Assembly: GCA_009778415.1 (NCBI GenBank)
Contig: WRJV01000327.1
Coordinates: forward strand, 1 to 16,905
Direction: 5' to 3'
DNA: 16,905 nucleotides
From: Clostridiales bacterium
GTDB taxonomy: Bacteria > Bacillota > Clostridia > Peptostreptococcales > Anaerovoracaceae
Numbering within the stretch: position 1 is the first letter of the stretch; each line of letters starts with the position of its first letter. Positions 7,573-14,737 of the stretch are shown here, in pieces. The position numbers and the translations under genes were made by a program. Below the pieces are notes generated by a model. The model had not been told where the DNA came from. It searched no databases and was given only the letters and a program-made list of their open reading frames with translations.

Positions 7573-8610
7573 ATGGAGAAAGATCATGCATACAAAAGGA
7601 TTCAAGCCGACATAAAAAGCGGCAGCATAAAGAACCCCCTGCTGCTTTACGGAAAAGAGCAGTACTTGGTCAAATGGTCTGTTGACGCCATCGTGAAAAA
7701 GTTCGTGAACGGCGGATACAGGGCGTTTGACTTTGTTCAAGTTGACGCCGAAAATTCGACTCTTGCGGAAATCATAGAAAACTGCGAGACACTCAGCGTC
7801 TTTTCGGAAAAGCGGGTTGTGTGCGTCTTTGGCTTCAAGCCGGTGGCTGGCGGGAAGCTCAAGGGTTTCCCGGAGCCCGATTTGAACCGGCTGGCCGAAT
7901 ACGTAAAGACAATCCCGGATTCCTGCATTTTGATCATCACATCCGACAAAGTGGACAAGAGGCTGAAGCTGTACAGGGAAATCGCGTCGTTTGGCGGTGC
8001 CTACGATTTTGAGCAGCTTGACGTAAAAACCCTCGGCGGCTTTATTGAAAAGCATTTTAAGGGCTTGGGGAAGAAGATAAAAAAAGAAACCGTCAGCGAG
8101 CTGGTTTCATACAGCGGATACTACCACAAAGAGTCGGACTACAGCCTTTTCAACCTCGATAACGACATAAAAAAAATAGCAGCCATAAGCGATGGCGAGG
8201 AAATACTGCCAGCCGACGTGGTTGAAGCCGTTTCAGCCGATGTGGAAACCGGCGTGTTCGAGCTGATCGACGCCATAGGCAGAAACCAGAAGGGCAGGGC
8301 GCTTCGGATTCTCCACAACATATTGGGCATGGGCGGGAAATTCTATTTCATTTTGGCGATTCTCGTTTCTCAGTTTGAAATAATCCTCGGGATCAAAGAG
8401 CTGTGGGACGAAGGGAAGCCGACATCTCAGATCTCCGGCATCCTGGGCGTGAACGAATACCGGGTAAAAAAGGCGGCAGAGGTTGCCCGGCTGTATTCTA
8501 CCGGCCAGTTGAGGGAAGTGTTAAAAAAAGCGTACCAAGTGGAGTCCAATGCCAAAGCCGACATCATAGAGGGCGCCCTTGCGCTTGAAGTCTTGATTTC
8601 CGAGGTGTGA
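7573..8610 (+). CDS. holA: DNA polymerase III, delta subunit (clamp loader)
   Basis: The delta subunit opens the beta sliding clamp within the clamp-loader complex during replication. The protein of 345 residues (ATG 7573) fits the family length. Visible family features are NPLLLYGKEQYLV near the N-terminus, the hydrophobic strand CILIITSDKVDKR with the AAA+-like fold, LDNDIKKIAAI in the middle (N-[DE]-hydrophobic-K), and VFELIDAIGRNQKGRAL opening the C-terminal collar domain. LGVNEYRVKKAAEVAR follows near the end. There is no Walker A, as expected for delta. Start choice is weak: a TTG at 7558 would add five residues, and neither codon has an SD. TATAAT at 7561-7566 sits 6 bases before ATG 7573, a layout seen in leaderless transcripts. 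The gene begins 24 bases after comEC and is followed after 2 bases by eamA. In many Bacillota the next gene is rpsT, which is absent here. Confidence 0.93.
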   Translation: MEKDHAYKRIQADIKSGSIKNPLLLYGKEQYLVKWSVDAIVKKFVNGGYRAFDFVQVDAENSTLAEIIENCETLSVFSEKRVVCVFGFKPVAGGKLKGFPEPDLNRLAEYVKTIPDSCILIITSDKVDKRLKLYREIASFGGAYDFEQLDVKTLGGFIEKHFKGLGKKIKKETVSELVSYSGYYHKESDYSLFNLDNDIKKIAAISDGEEILPADVVEAVSADVETGVFELIDAIGRNQKGRALRILHNILGMGGKFYFILAILVSQFEIILGIKELWDEGKPTSQISGILGVNEYRVKKAAEVARLYSTGQLREVLKKAYQVESNAKADIIEGALALEVLISEV

Positions 8611-8612
8611 AT

Positions 8613-9482
8613 ATGGCGAAACAAATGAGAGCTGACCTGATGCTGGCTTTTGTTGCGCTCTGCTGGGGCTTCTCGTACTACATGGTCGATTTGTCCTTGA
8701 CGGAACTGGGGCCTTTCACCTTAAACGCCATGCGCTTTCTGCTGGCGTTTGCAGCGGCAATGGCGGCTGCTTTCCAAAACTTGAAAAAAGTCGGCAAAAA
8801 AACCATGTTGTACAGCGCTGGCATCGGTGCGGTAGTTACCGTGGTGTACATCAACGCCAATTACGGGGTCATGTACACCAGCCTTTCAAACGCAGGGTTT
8901 TTGTGTGCGCTGGCGGTGGTTTTTACCCCTGCCCTTGATTTCGCGATCAGAAAGAACAAGCCGGGGAAAAAGCTGGCAGCCGTTGTGGTCATGAGCTGCG
9001 TCAGCATCGCCTTGCTTACGCTGAACGAAGAGTTGAAGCCGGCGCTTGGGGACCTTTTCTGCATCCTGTGCGCTTTTGCATCGTCTTTCCATCTGCTGAT
9101 AACGGAATCCGCTGTCAGGAAAGAGGGGGTGAACGCGTTCCATTTGGGCGTGTACCAGCTTGCCTTCGTGGGGCTTTTCAATTCAATCGTTGCGGTTGCC
9201 GTTGAAAAGCCGCAGCTTCCGAGCTCGCTCGCAGTTTGGGGCGCGGTTCTGTTCTTGGCGGTGTTCTGCACAGGCCTTGCATTTATCGCCCTGACGGTTG
9301 CGCAGCAGTACACGACGGCTACGCATACGGGAGTGATATTTACCCTTGAACCGGTATTTGCCGGGTTTGTGGCGTTTTTCCTGGCAGGGGAAATCCTGCT
9401 CCCCCGCGCTTATTTCGGTGCAGCCCTTCTAATAGCAGGGATACTGATCATGGAGGTTGACACGAAGAGGCTGTTTTCATAA
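8613..9482 (+). CDS. EamA/DMT-superfamily transporter
   Basis: A 289-residue integral membrane protein with two EamA repeats and about ten hydrophobic segments. The first repeat opens with LAFVALCWGFSYYMVD, and the second ends with TGVIFTLEPVFAGFVAFFLAGE followed by FGAALLIAGILIME, the classic RhaT/EamA (drug/metabolite transporter) C-terminal pattern. Such proteins usually export amino acids, nucleosides or other metabolites; the substrate cannot be read from sequence. I chose ATG 8613 because GAGGTG (8602-8607), inside the end of holA, is about 5 bases upstream; a GTG at 8607 would overlap the holA stop. It is probably translated from the comEC-holA message. Its stop overlaps, by 6 bases, the stop end of the convergent radical-SAM-like gene, and no terminator is visible between them. 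Confidence 0.9.
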   Translation: MAKQMRADLMLAFVALCWGFSYYMVDLSLTELGPFTLNAMRFLLAFAAAMAAAFQNLKKVGKKTMLYSAGIGAVVTVVYINANYGVMYTSLSNAGFLCALAVVFTPALDFAIRKNKPGKKLAAVVVMSCVSIALLTLNEELKPALGDLFCILCAFASSFHLLITESAVRKEGVNAFHLGVYQLAFVGLFNSIVAVAVEKPQLPSSLAVWGAVLFLAVFCTGLAFIALTVAQQYTTATHTGVIFTLEPVFAGFVAFFLAGEILLPRAYFGAALLIAGILIMEVDTKRLFS

Positions 9483-10757
9483 TATGCCGCCTCCCAGTTC
9501 GAACAGCCGTTTTTCCTGCATCTCGAAAGCCAGGATGTCGTTTAGCTGCAAAAACACAGGCAGGTGGAGCACGTTGACGGGGTTCGTCATCCGCTTAGCC
9601 ATATTTTTGGAAGAATAGAAGCTGCGCCTCAACATGCCGCAGCTTTCAGTGAGCTGCGAAGCTGTGAGGTTTTCCGAACAGTGAATCGCATCCCAGAAAC
9701 GGTACGTTTCCGAGAGCCACCATTCGTCGTGAATGAGCCGGCCTTCGCTTTTCAGCTTGTCGTACATGTCGGTGCCGGGCATCGCGACAAGGGGGTCGAA
9801 GCTGGCTGCAAGGAACTTGTGCTTCATTGCAAACTCATATGCATCGATAAAACTGTCCAGCGTGTCTGCAGGATAGCCGAACATGAAATTCGCATAAATC
9901 ATGATTCCGCGAGAATAGATTTTTTTTATGAGCCCGCTGCAGCCGTAATTGCCGTCAAACCTGATGATCATGGCAATGCATCCGCTCTTTGACATGAGTT
10001 TCAGCATCTCGTCGTCTTCGGCAATGCTCAGGCTAGCCCGGCAAATCCATTTTTTCTTCAGCGGCTTCAGCTTTTCCAAGAATTCTTTCAATTTCGCCTT
10101 GTTTTGCAGCGCTATGTCTCCCGTTATGAACAGCAGCTTCTCATTTGTGTCCTTGATCTCGTTTATTGTGCTGCTCATGATGTCGCCTGTTTCGAGTTCG
10201 GGGGCGCAAGACGTGTACAGAGAATGCATCGAGCAGAAACTGTAGTCGAAACTGCATCCTCGCCTCAGCTGGATTACGCTGATTCCAAGGTATTCTTTGC
10301 TGCTAAGGACGGATTTGTCCACGCGGGCGGACGGGAGCATGTATGAACTTGAGGAAATGTAACGCGCCTTTAGCGTGTTGCTCTGCAGGTCATCAACGAC
10401 CTTGACCCAAACCGGCTCTGCATCGCCAATGATGACGCAGTCGGCGTAGACGCCCGCTTCGTCGGGGCAGGCGCTGGGGTGGAGCCCGAACATGATCGAC
10501 TTGAGGTCGAGGTTGTACCTTTTGTATTTCCGAGAAAGCAGGTAGGCCCGTTTGGCCGAAAAAGTTTCAACGGCAAAACAAACCACGTCACTGTCAATGA
10601 CGGAGGGCAGTATTTCCACATATTCATCATAAAATTCAACATCAATGCCTTTTGGCGTTAAACTAAAGAGTTTGATAAGTCCCAAAGGCCTCAGAGCATC
10701 TGCCATTTGAACCCCTGCAATGCTCGGTCGGATAAGGGTTATTTTCATTTGTTGCAC
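9477..10757 (-). CDS. B12-binding/radical-SAM-like protein with an altered cluster motif (CxxxYxxC)
   Basis: Architecture of a B12-binding domain followed by a radical SAM barrel: MKITLIRPS and a Rossmann-like first ~125 residues including FGLHPSACPDEAG and CVIIGDAEP, then LGISVIQLRRGCSFDYSFCS. That segment is where the family has CxxxCxxC binding the [4Fe-4S] cluster. Here the middle position is tyrosine (residues C168, Y172, C175; TAC codon at 10244-10242), one base from TGC. The barrel also looks short: after CIAMIIRFDG the segment that normally carries a GxES-like motif and ~20 residues seems absent before SGLIKKIYSRGI. The end (ANFMFGYPADTLDSF, AMPGTDMYDKLKSEGRLI) is well kept, with no stop or frameshift, so the frame seems under selection. 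GTG 10757 is chosen because AAGGGG lies 5 bases upstream; ATG 10748 is the alternative. A normal radical SAM reaction is doubtful. Substrate unknown. Confidence 0.8.
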   Translation of the reverse strand: MQQMKITLIRPSIAGVQMADALRPLGLIKLFSLTPKGIDVEFYDEYVEILPSVIDSDVVCFAVETFSAKRAYLLSRKYKRYNLDLKSIMFGLHPSACPDEAGVYADCVIIGDAEPVWVKVVDDLQSNTLKARYISSSSYMLPSARVDKSVLSSKEYLGISVIQLRRGCSFDYSFCSMHSLYTSCAPELETGDIMSSTINEIKDTNEKLLFITGDIALQNKAKLKEFLEKLKPLKKKWICRASLSIAEDDEMLKLMSKSGCIAMIIRFDGNYGCSGLIKKIYSRGIMIYANFMFGYPADTLDSFIDAYEFAMKHKFLAASFDPLVAMPGTDMYDKLKSEGRLIHDEWWLSETYRFWDAIHCSENLTASQLTESCGMLRRSFYSSKNMAKRMTNPVNVLHLPVFLQLNDILAFEMQEKRLFELGGGIL

Positions 10758-10761
10758 ACTA

Positions 10762-10769
10762 TCCCCTTC
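10762..10769 (-). promoter_or_regulatory. Ribosome binding site deciding a GTG start
   Basis: Minus strand AGAAGGGG then ATAGT then GTG (10757-10755). The next in-frame ATG (10748) is 14 bases from this SD, too far, although it begins the family-conserved MKITLIRP sequence. The GTG start therefore adds three residues (VQQ) before it. Confidence 0.6.
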
Positions 10770-10794
10770 TGAATGCAATTTCCCAATCTCAAAA

Positions 10795-10822
10795 AGTATA
10801 TCACATTATTTCAAAAAATCAA
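10795..10822 (-). promoter_or_regulatory. Candidate extended -10 promoter of the radical-SAM-like gene
   Basis: On the minus strand TTGATT (10822-10817) is followed after 16 bases by TATACT (10800-10795), preceded by TGa to give the extended -10 form TGnTATACT. It lies in the 79-base gap after recN and about 38 bases before the GTG start, so this gene can be transcribed apart from recN. Confidence 0.6.
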
Positions 10823-10836
10823 CAGGCAAGTTTGAA

Positions 10837-12456
10837 TTATTTGGATAAATCCAAAAGCTCCCTTGCGCTTTCCATTGTCTTGCTTGTCGTATTTATTCCG
10901 CCCAGCAGGCGAGCTACCTCCATGACTCTTTCGCCGGCATCGAGCTCTGCCACCGTAGTGCAAGTCGTGCTGCCGTCCGAGCCCTTTTGTATCATGTAGT
11001 GGTGGCTGCCGTAGGCGGCAATCTGCGGCAGGTGGGTGATGCATATTACCTGATGGTTCTCGGCGATCTGCCGCAGCTTCTTGCCCACAGTGCTGGCGGC
11101 TATGCCGCTGATGCCGCTGTCTATCTCGTCGAACACCATCGAGCCGATTTCGTCGTAGTCGGCGATGATTTTCTTGAAGGCGAGCATGATCCTGGACATT
11201 TCGCCGCCGGAGGCAATCTTTGAAAGCGGTTTTAATGGCTCACCTTTGTTTGTGCTGATCAGGAACTCCACCCTGTCGATGCCGTTTGCGGTGCATGCGT
11301 TTTCTTCGGAGAAATCGATGGCTAGGGAAGAGTCGCTGAAATTCAGCTCTTTCAGTTCAGCGAGTATTTTCTGCTCAAGCTCGCAGGCGCTTTCCTTGCG
11401 CAGCGCAGAGAGTTTTGCCGAGGATACCTCAAGCCTTTCTTCGTGCTCCGCCAATGCCGCAGCGAGCTGCTTTTTTGCGCCGTCGGCGTTTTCGATGCCA
11501 GACAGCTGCTCCTCAAGCTGATCGGCGTGCCACAGCACTTTTTCCAATGTGCCGCCGTACTTCCTCTTGAGCGAGTCAAGGAGGTCGAGCCGCGCCATCG
11601 CATTGTCCAGGTCCTCCTGCGAAAAGGTTGTCCTGTCGCGGATGCCCCTGATTTCTCCGCACAGGTCTTCCAGCTTGTAGTAGGCGTCTTGGAATTCGCT
11701 TGCGGCTTGCGCAATCTTTGGCGAATACCCGCTTATCTCCTGAAGCAGGTTCAGGGATTTTTTGAGCCCGTCCAAGGCAGAGGGCGATTCCCCGTAGGAG
11801 ACGGCATAGGCGCCAGACAGGTTTTGGTATATCTTTTCGCTGTTTGCCAGCAGAGCGATCCGCTCGGCAAGCTCGCTGTCCTCGTTTGGCACGGGCTTTG
11901 CTTTGCTGATCTCGTCCAGCTCGTAGCGCATGAATTCGCGCTTCCTCAAGCTGTCTTCCTGGTTTGACACGACTGCCGCGAGTTTTTTCTTCGTTTCCGC
12001 GTACCTGCTGAAATCCGATGCGACATCGCCTTTCAGCAGGGCGACGCTTTTGCCGTTGTACGAATCAAGAAGGTTTATGTGGTTCTCTGGGTTAAGGAGC
12101 GACTGGTGGTCGTACTGGCCGTGGATGTCCGCTATCCTTCTGCATAGGCTGGCGAGCTGCGCGAGGGTGACAATTTCCCCGTTTATCCTGCAAAGGTTCT
12201 TCCCAGCCGAGGATATTTCCCGCGTCGTAACCACTTCCTCGCCGTCAAGGGAGGAAACCAGCTGTATCACGGCCTTGGCCTTGCCGGTGCGGACAAACGA
12301 AGTGTCGGCCCTGCTCCCCAGCGCCAGGCTGACCGCTTCTATTACGATGGATTTCCCGGCGCCCGTCTCGCCGGTGATTATGTTGAGGCCGTCATGGAAA
12401 TCAATTTCGACGTTTTCTATGAGGGCGAAATCCTTTATGCTGATGTGCGAAATCAT
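10837..12456 (-). CDS. recN: DNA repair protein RecN (SMC-like ATPase)
   Basis: RecN is an early-acting SMC-family ATPase in double-strand break repair that gathers and tethers broken DNA ends. The protein has 539 residues, slightly below the usual 550-570. The N-terminal ATPase half has Walker A GETGAGKS (29-36) and IADIHGQYDHQSLL (108-121). A central coiled coil rich in Lys, Glu and Leu follows (~150-370). The C-terminal half has the ABC signature ASGGEMSR (415-422), Walker B MVFDEID (440-446) and the switch-histidine region ITHLPQIA (473-480). Everything needed for ATP binding is present. ATG 12456 follows AGGAGG (12468-12463) by 6 bases. It diverges from ruvC across a region with an SOS-box-like palindrome, and recN is a known LexA target in several bacteria. 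In many Bacillota recN sits beside argR or spoIVB; here its divergent partner is ruvC. Confidence 0.96.
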   Translation of the reverse strand: MISHISIKDFALIENVEIDFHDGLNIITGETGAGKSIVIEAVSLALGSRADTSFVRTGKAKAVIQLVSSLDGEEVVTTREISSAGKNLCRINGEIVTLAQLASLCRRIADIHGQYDHQSLLNPENHINLLDSYNGKSVALLKGDVASDFSRYAETKKKLAAVVSNQEDSLRKREFMRYELDEISKAKPVPNEDSELAERIALLANSEKIYQNLSGAYAVSYGESPSALDGLKKSLNLLQEISGYSPKIAQAASEFQDAYYKLEDLCGEIRGIRDRTTFSQEDLDNAMARLDLLDSLKRKYGGTLEKVLWHADQLEEQLSGIENADGAKKQLAAALAEHEERLEVSSAKLSALRKESACELEQKILAELKELNFSDSSLAIDFSEENACTANGIDRVEFLISTNKGEPLKPLSKIASGGEMSRIMLAFKKIIADYDEIGSMVFDEIDSGISGIAASTVGKKLRQIAENHQVICITHLPQIAAYGSHHYMIQKGSDGSTTCTTVAELDAGERVMEVARLLGGINTTSKTMESARELLDLSK

Positions 12457-12488
12457 CGAGCGCCTCCTGGTTCATCGACGTTGTTTCC

Positions 12489-12500
12489 TATGATATCATA
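12489..12500. promoter_or_regulatory. 12-bp palindrome covering a candidate recN -10
   Basis: TATGATATCATA is a perfect inverted repeat. On the minus strand it supplies TATGAT (12500-12495), a reasonable -10 about 39 bases before the recN ATG. The -35 at 17 bases (TTTCGT) is poor. It may be just an AT-rich -10 or a site for a regulator. Confidence 0.4.
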
Positions 12501-12530
12501 AAATTAATGCTTTGTACACGAAAACCGTTA

Positions 12531-12559
12531 TGGACAAACATATGTTTGTGTGGTAGAAT
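12531..12559 (+). promoter_or_regulatory. Promoter of the ruvC-ruvA-ruvB-spoIID-queA operon
   Basis: TGGACA (12531-12536) and TAGAAT (12554-12559) are separated by exactly 17 bases, and TGG before the -10 adds an extended -10 (TGnTAGAAT). The predicted start is near 12566, giving a leader of about 16 bases that holds the GGAGG site of ruvC. Confidence 0.7.
12534..12549. promoter_or_regulatory. Probable LexA/DinR (SOS) operator between recN and ruvC
   Basis: ACAAACATATGTTTGT is a perfect 16-bp palindrome. Its central 14 bases differ from the Bacillus-type box CGAACATATGTTCG only at two symmetric positions (G to A and C to T). It overlaps the -35 and fills most of the -35/-10 spacer of the ruvC promoter, so a bound repressor would block it. 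LexA control of ruvAB and recN is established in several bacteria; that this site binds LexA is inference. Confidence 0.65.
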
Positions 12560-12581
12560 TGTAAGGGAAATTGGAGGGGAC

Positions 12582-13070
12582 ATGAGAATACTGGGAATCG
12601 ACCCCGGCTACGCTATTTTGGGGTACGGAGTCGTAGAGATGAAAGGGAACCATTTTGCCCATGTGGAGCACGGGGCTGTCACTACAGAGGCAAAAGAGGA
12701 CATGACGGGCCGCCTAAAGCACATCTACAATTCGCTTATGTGCATCATCGCAAAGTTCGAGCCGGAAGTCGCGTCTGTCGAGGAGCTGTTTTTCAACACG
12801 AACAGCAAGACGGCGCTTCTTGTAGGGCAGGCGAGAGGGGTTGCGATACTTGCCTGCGCCAATTCGGGCCTGACAGTGTACGAGTACACCCCGCTCCAGA
12901 TCAAGCAGGCGCTGGTGGGGTACGGCAGGGCAGAGAAAAACCAGGTCCAGGCGATGGTCAAGACTATTTTGAACCTGAGCGAAACTCCAAGGCCGGACGA
13001 CGCTGCCGACGCGCTGGCTGCGGCGGTCTGCCACGGGCATTCGTCGGGGCATTTGCTAAAGATCAGATAA
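12582..13070 (+). CDS. ruvC: Holliday junction resolvase RuvC
   Basis: RuvC is the endonuclease that cuts four-way DNA junctions symmetrically, working with the RuvAB branch-migration motor. The protein is 162 residues, close to the usual length. Catalytic acidic residues are all seen: D7 in MRILGIDPGYAILGYG, E67 in ASVEELFF, and D140 with D143 in RPDDAADALAAAVCH. LVGQARGVAIL (80-90) and YTPLQIKQALVGYGRAEKNQV (102-122) also match the family. ATG 12582 is chosen because GGAGG at 12573-12577 precedes it and the conserved protein begins exactly there; an upstream in-frame extension to 12507 has no family match and overlaps the promoter. It is first in the operon, under the palindrome-bearing promoter, with ruvA 27 bases downstream. 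Confidence 0.96.
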   Translation: MRILGIDPGYAILGYGVVEMKGNHFAHVEHGAVTTEAKEDMTGRLKHIYNSLMCIIAKFEPEVASVEELFFNTNSKTALLVGQARGVAILACANSGLTVYEYTPLQIKQALVGYGRAEKNQVQAMVKTILNLSETPRPDDAADALAAAVCHGHSSGHLLKIR

Positions 13071-13081
13071 TGTGGTATTTT
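13053..13081 (+). promoter_or_regulatory. Weak candidate internal promoter before ruvA
   Basis: TTGCTA (13053-13058) and TATTTT (13076-13081) lie 17 bases apart, with TGG before the -10. It starts inside the end of ruvC and could give extra ruvAB transcription independent of the SOS-like site, but the -10 is poor. Confidence 0.25.
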
Positions 13082-13097
13082 ATATAGGGGGAAATTC

Positions 13098-13691
13098 ATG
13101 ATTCATTTTATTAAGGGCCAGTTGGCGGCGAAATTCGACGGAGGCGTGGTGATCGAAGCGTCAGGCATCGGGTACGAGATATCCGTTCCGGACAATTCAT
13201 CCGCGTACCATGCCAAGGACGGGGACCTGATAATGCTCTACACTGCCATGATCGTGCGCGAAGACGACGTGAGCCTCTACGGGTTTGCGGACAAGGAGTC
13301 CCTTCAGGTGTTCAGGAAGCTTCTGACGGTCAGCGGCGTAGGAGCCAAGGCTGCGGTTGCGGTGCTGTCGTGCATGCCCCTGCCCGACCTGAAAAAGGCG
13401 ATCGTTTTTGAAGACGCTAAAGCCCTGACCATGGCCAACGGCGTCGGCAAAAAAACGGCCGAGCGGATCATCTTGGAATTGAAAGACAAGCTAGGGGGCA
13501 TGGGGGGCGTTTCCGAGGCGGTGCAGGGAGCCGACAAGATTATGGCGACAGACGAAAAGGCTGAAGCCGTAAACGCATTGATTGCGCTGGGGTACACGAA
13601 GGGCGAGGCCTTGTCTGCCATGGTGAACGTTGCGGATTCAGGGCTGCGCACAGAAGAATACGTTAAGAAAGCGCTGAAACAGTTGTTTTAA
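13098..13691 (+). CDS. ruvA: Holliday junction DNA helicase RuvA (junction-binding subunit)
   Basis: RuvA tetramers clamp the four-way junction and load RuvB. The 197-residue protein has the N-terminal OB-fold domain (MIHFIKGQLAAKFDGGVVIE to DVSLYGFADKESL). Two helix-hairpin-helix motifs follow: LTVSGVGAKAAVAVLS (~76-91) and MANGVGKKTAERIILELK (~111-128). A flexible Gly/Met-rich linker leads to domain III (EAVNALIALGYTKGEA to ALKQLF), which contacts RuvB. Every part is present and of normal length. ATG 13098 is preceded by GGGGG (13087-13091) with a 6-base spacer. ruvB follows after 14 bases. Confidence 0.97.
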   Translation: MIHFIKGQLAAKFDGGVVIEASGIGYEISVPDNSSAYHAKDGDLIMLYTAMIVREDDVSLYGFADKESLQVFRKLLTVSGVGAKAAVAVLSCMPLPDLKKAIVFEDAKALTMANGVGKKTAERIILELKDKLGGMGGVSEAVQGADKIMATDEKAEAVNALIALGYTKGEALSAMVNVADSGLRTEEYVKKALKQLF

Positions 13692-13705
13692 CTTAGAGGG
13701 CAGAG

Positions 13706-14728
13706 ATGGGCGTAGAAGAGAGAATTACAGGAACCGGTTTGAAATACGAAGAGGAGGCGGCAGAGCTGTCGCTCAGGCCCCAGAGGCTCAGCGAGTACGT
13801 GGGGCAGAAAAACGCCACGGACAACCTTAAAATCTTCATCGAGGCAGCAAAAATAAGGCGCGAACCGCTGGACCACGTGCTGTTTTACGGCCCGCCCGGG
13901 CTAGGCAAGACGACGCTGGCGGGAATAATAGCCAACGAGCTTGGGGTAGAGATCAGGATCACTTCGGGCCCGGCTATCGAGCGCGCAGGGGACCTGGCTG
14001 CAATACTGACTAATTTAAACGAAAACGACGTCCTCTTCATTGACGAAATCCACCGGCTGAACCGCGCAGTCGAGGAGGTGCTCTATGCCGCCATGGAAGA
14101 CTTCGCGCTTGACATCATAATAGGAAAGGGCCCTTCCGCAAGGTCCATAAGGATCGACCTAGCCAAGTTCACGCTGATAGGCGCCACCACAAGGGCAGGG
14201 AGCCTGTCTGCGCCGCTGCGGGACAGGTTCGGGATCGTCAGCAAGTTTGAGATGTACACAGTAGACGAGCTTGTCAGGATACTGCGTCGCTCTGCCGGCA
14301 TACTGAGGATAGCCGCTGACGAAGCCTCCGTTCTGGAGATGGCCAAGCGGTCGAGGGGAACGCCCAGGGTCGCAAACCGCATTTTGAAAAGGGTGAGGGA
14401 TTTCAGCCAAGTTGAAGGAAAGGGCAGCATTGACACCAGGATAACGGACAAGGCGCTTTTGGCGCTGGGGGTAGACGAGATGGGGCTTGAAAGCCTCGAC
14501 AGGGACATTCTGAAGGTAATCATAGAAAGGTTCAAAGGCGGCCCCGTGGGCATCGACACCATTTCAGCCGCGCTGGGCGAAGAACGTGTCACCATCGAGG
14601 ACGTGTACGAGCCTTACCTTATACAAGCCGGGTTCCTGCACCGCACGCAAAAGGGCAGAGTGGTTTCGGAGCAGGCTTACAAGCACTTGGGCATCACATT
14701 TTTGGACGAGCAAATGACTTTGTTGTAG
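13706..14728 (+). CDS. ruvB: Holliday junction branch-migration ATPase RuvB
   Basis: A AAA+ motor, hexameric on DNA, that pumps DNA through the RuvA-bound junction. The 340-residue protein matches the family: LSLRPQRLSEYVGQ near the start, Walker A GPPGLGKTT (62-70), Walker B LFIDEIHRLNR (110-120) and sensor 1 IGATTRAG (158-165). The arginine-finger region is LRDRFG (171-176), sensor 2 is RGTPRVANR (217-225), and a C-terminal winged helix contains GFLHRTQKGRV. No key residue is missing. GAGGG (13696-13700) is 5 bases before the ATG. spoIID follows 9 bases after the stop, with the stop region itself giving the next SD, so translation of the two genes is likely linked. Confidence 0.98.
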   Translation: MGVEERITGTGLKYEEEAAELSLRPQRLSEYVGQKNATDNLKIFIEAAKIRREPLDHVLFYGPPGLGKTTLAGIIANELGVEIRITSGPAIERAGDLAAILTNLNENDVLFIDEIHRLNRAVEEVLYAAMEDFALDIIIGKGPSARSIRIDLAKFTLIGATTRAGSLSAPLRDRFGIVSKFEMYTVDELVRILRRSAGILRIAADEASVLEMAKRSRGTPRVANRILKRVRDFSQVEGKGSIDTRITDKALLALGVDEMGLESLDRDILKVIIERFKGGPVGIDTISAALGEERVTIEDVYEPYLIQAGFLHRTQKGRVVSEQAYKHLGITFLDEQMTLL

Positions 14729-14737
14729 GAGCGGGAA

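Noticed and set aside
7210..8055. Long 281-codon open frame on the minus strand across the comEC/holA junction
   Set aside because: It lies antisense to two genes with clear family motifs, has no SD and shows no recognisable domain; it is a by-product of their codon use.
9499..9506. GTTCGAAC palindrome inside the end of the radical-SAM-like gene as a LexA-type site
   Set aside because: It is within coding sequence far from any start and lacks the four-base centre of a GAAC-N4-GTTC operator.
9477..10757. Calling the radical-SAM-like gene a pseudogene
   Set aside because: There is no stop or frameshift, start signals are good and the C-terminal half is well kept; loss of one cysteine and a short segment is not enough to call decay.
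12507..12581. N-terminal extension of RuvC by 25 residues
   Set aside because: It would overlap the promoter and palindrome, while ATG 12582 has a strong SD and matches the conserved N-terminus.
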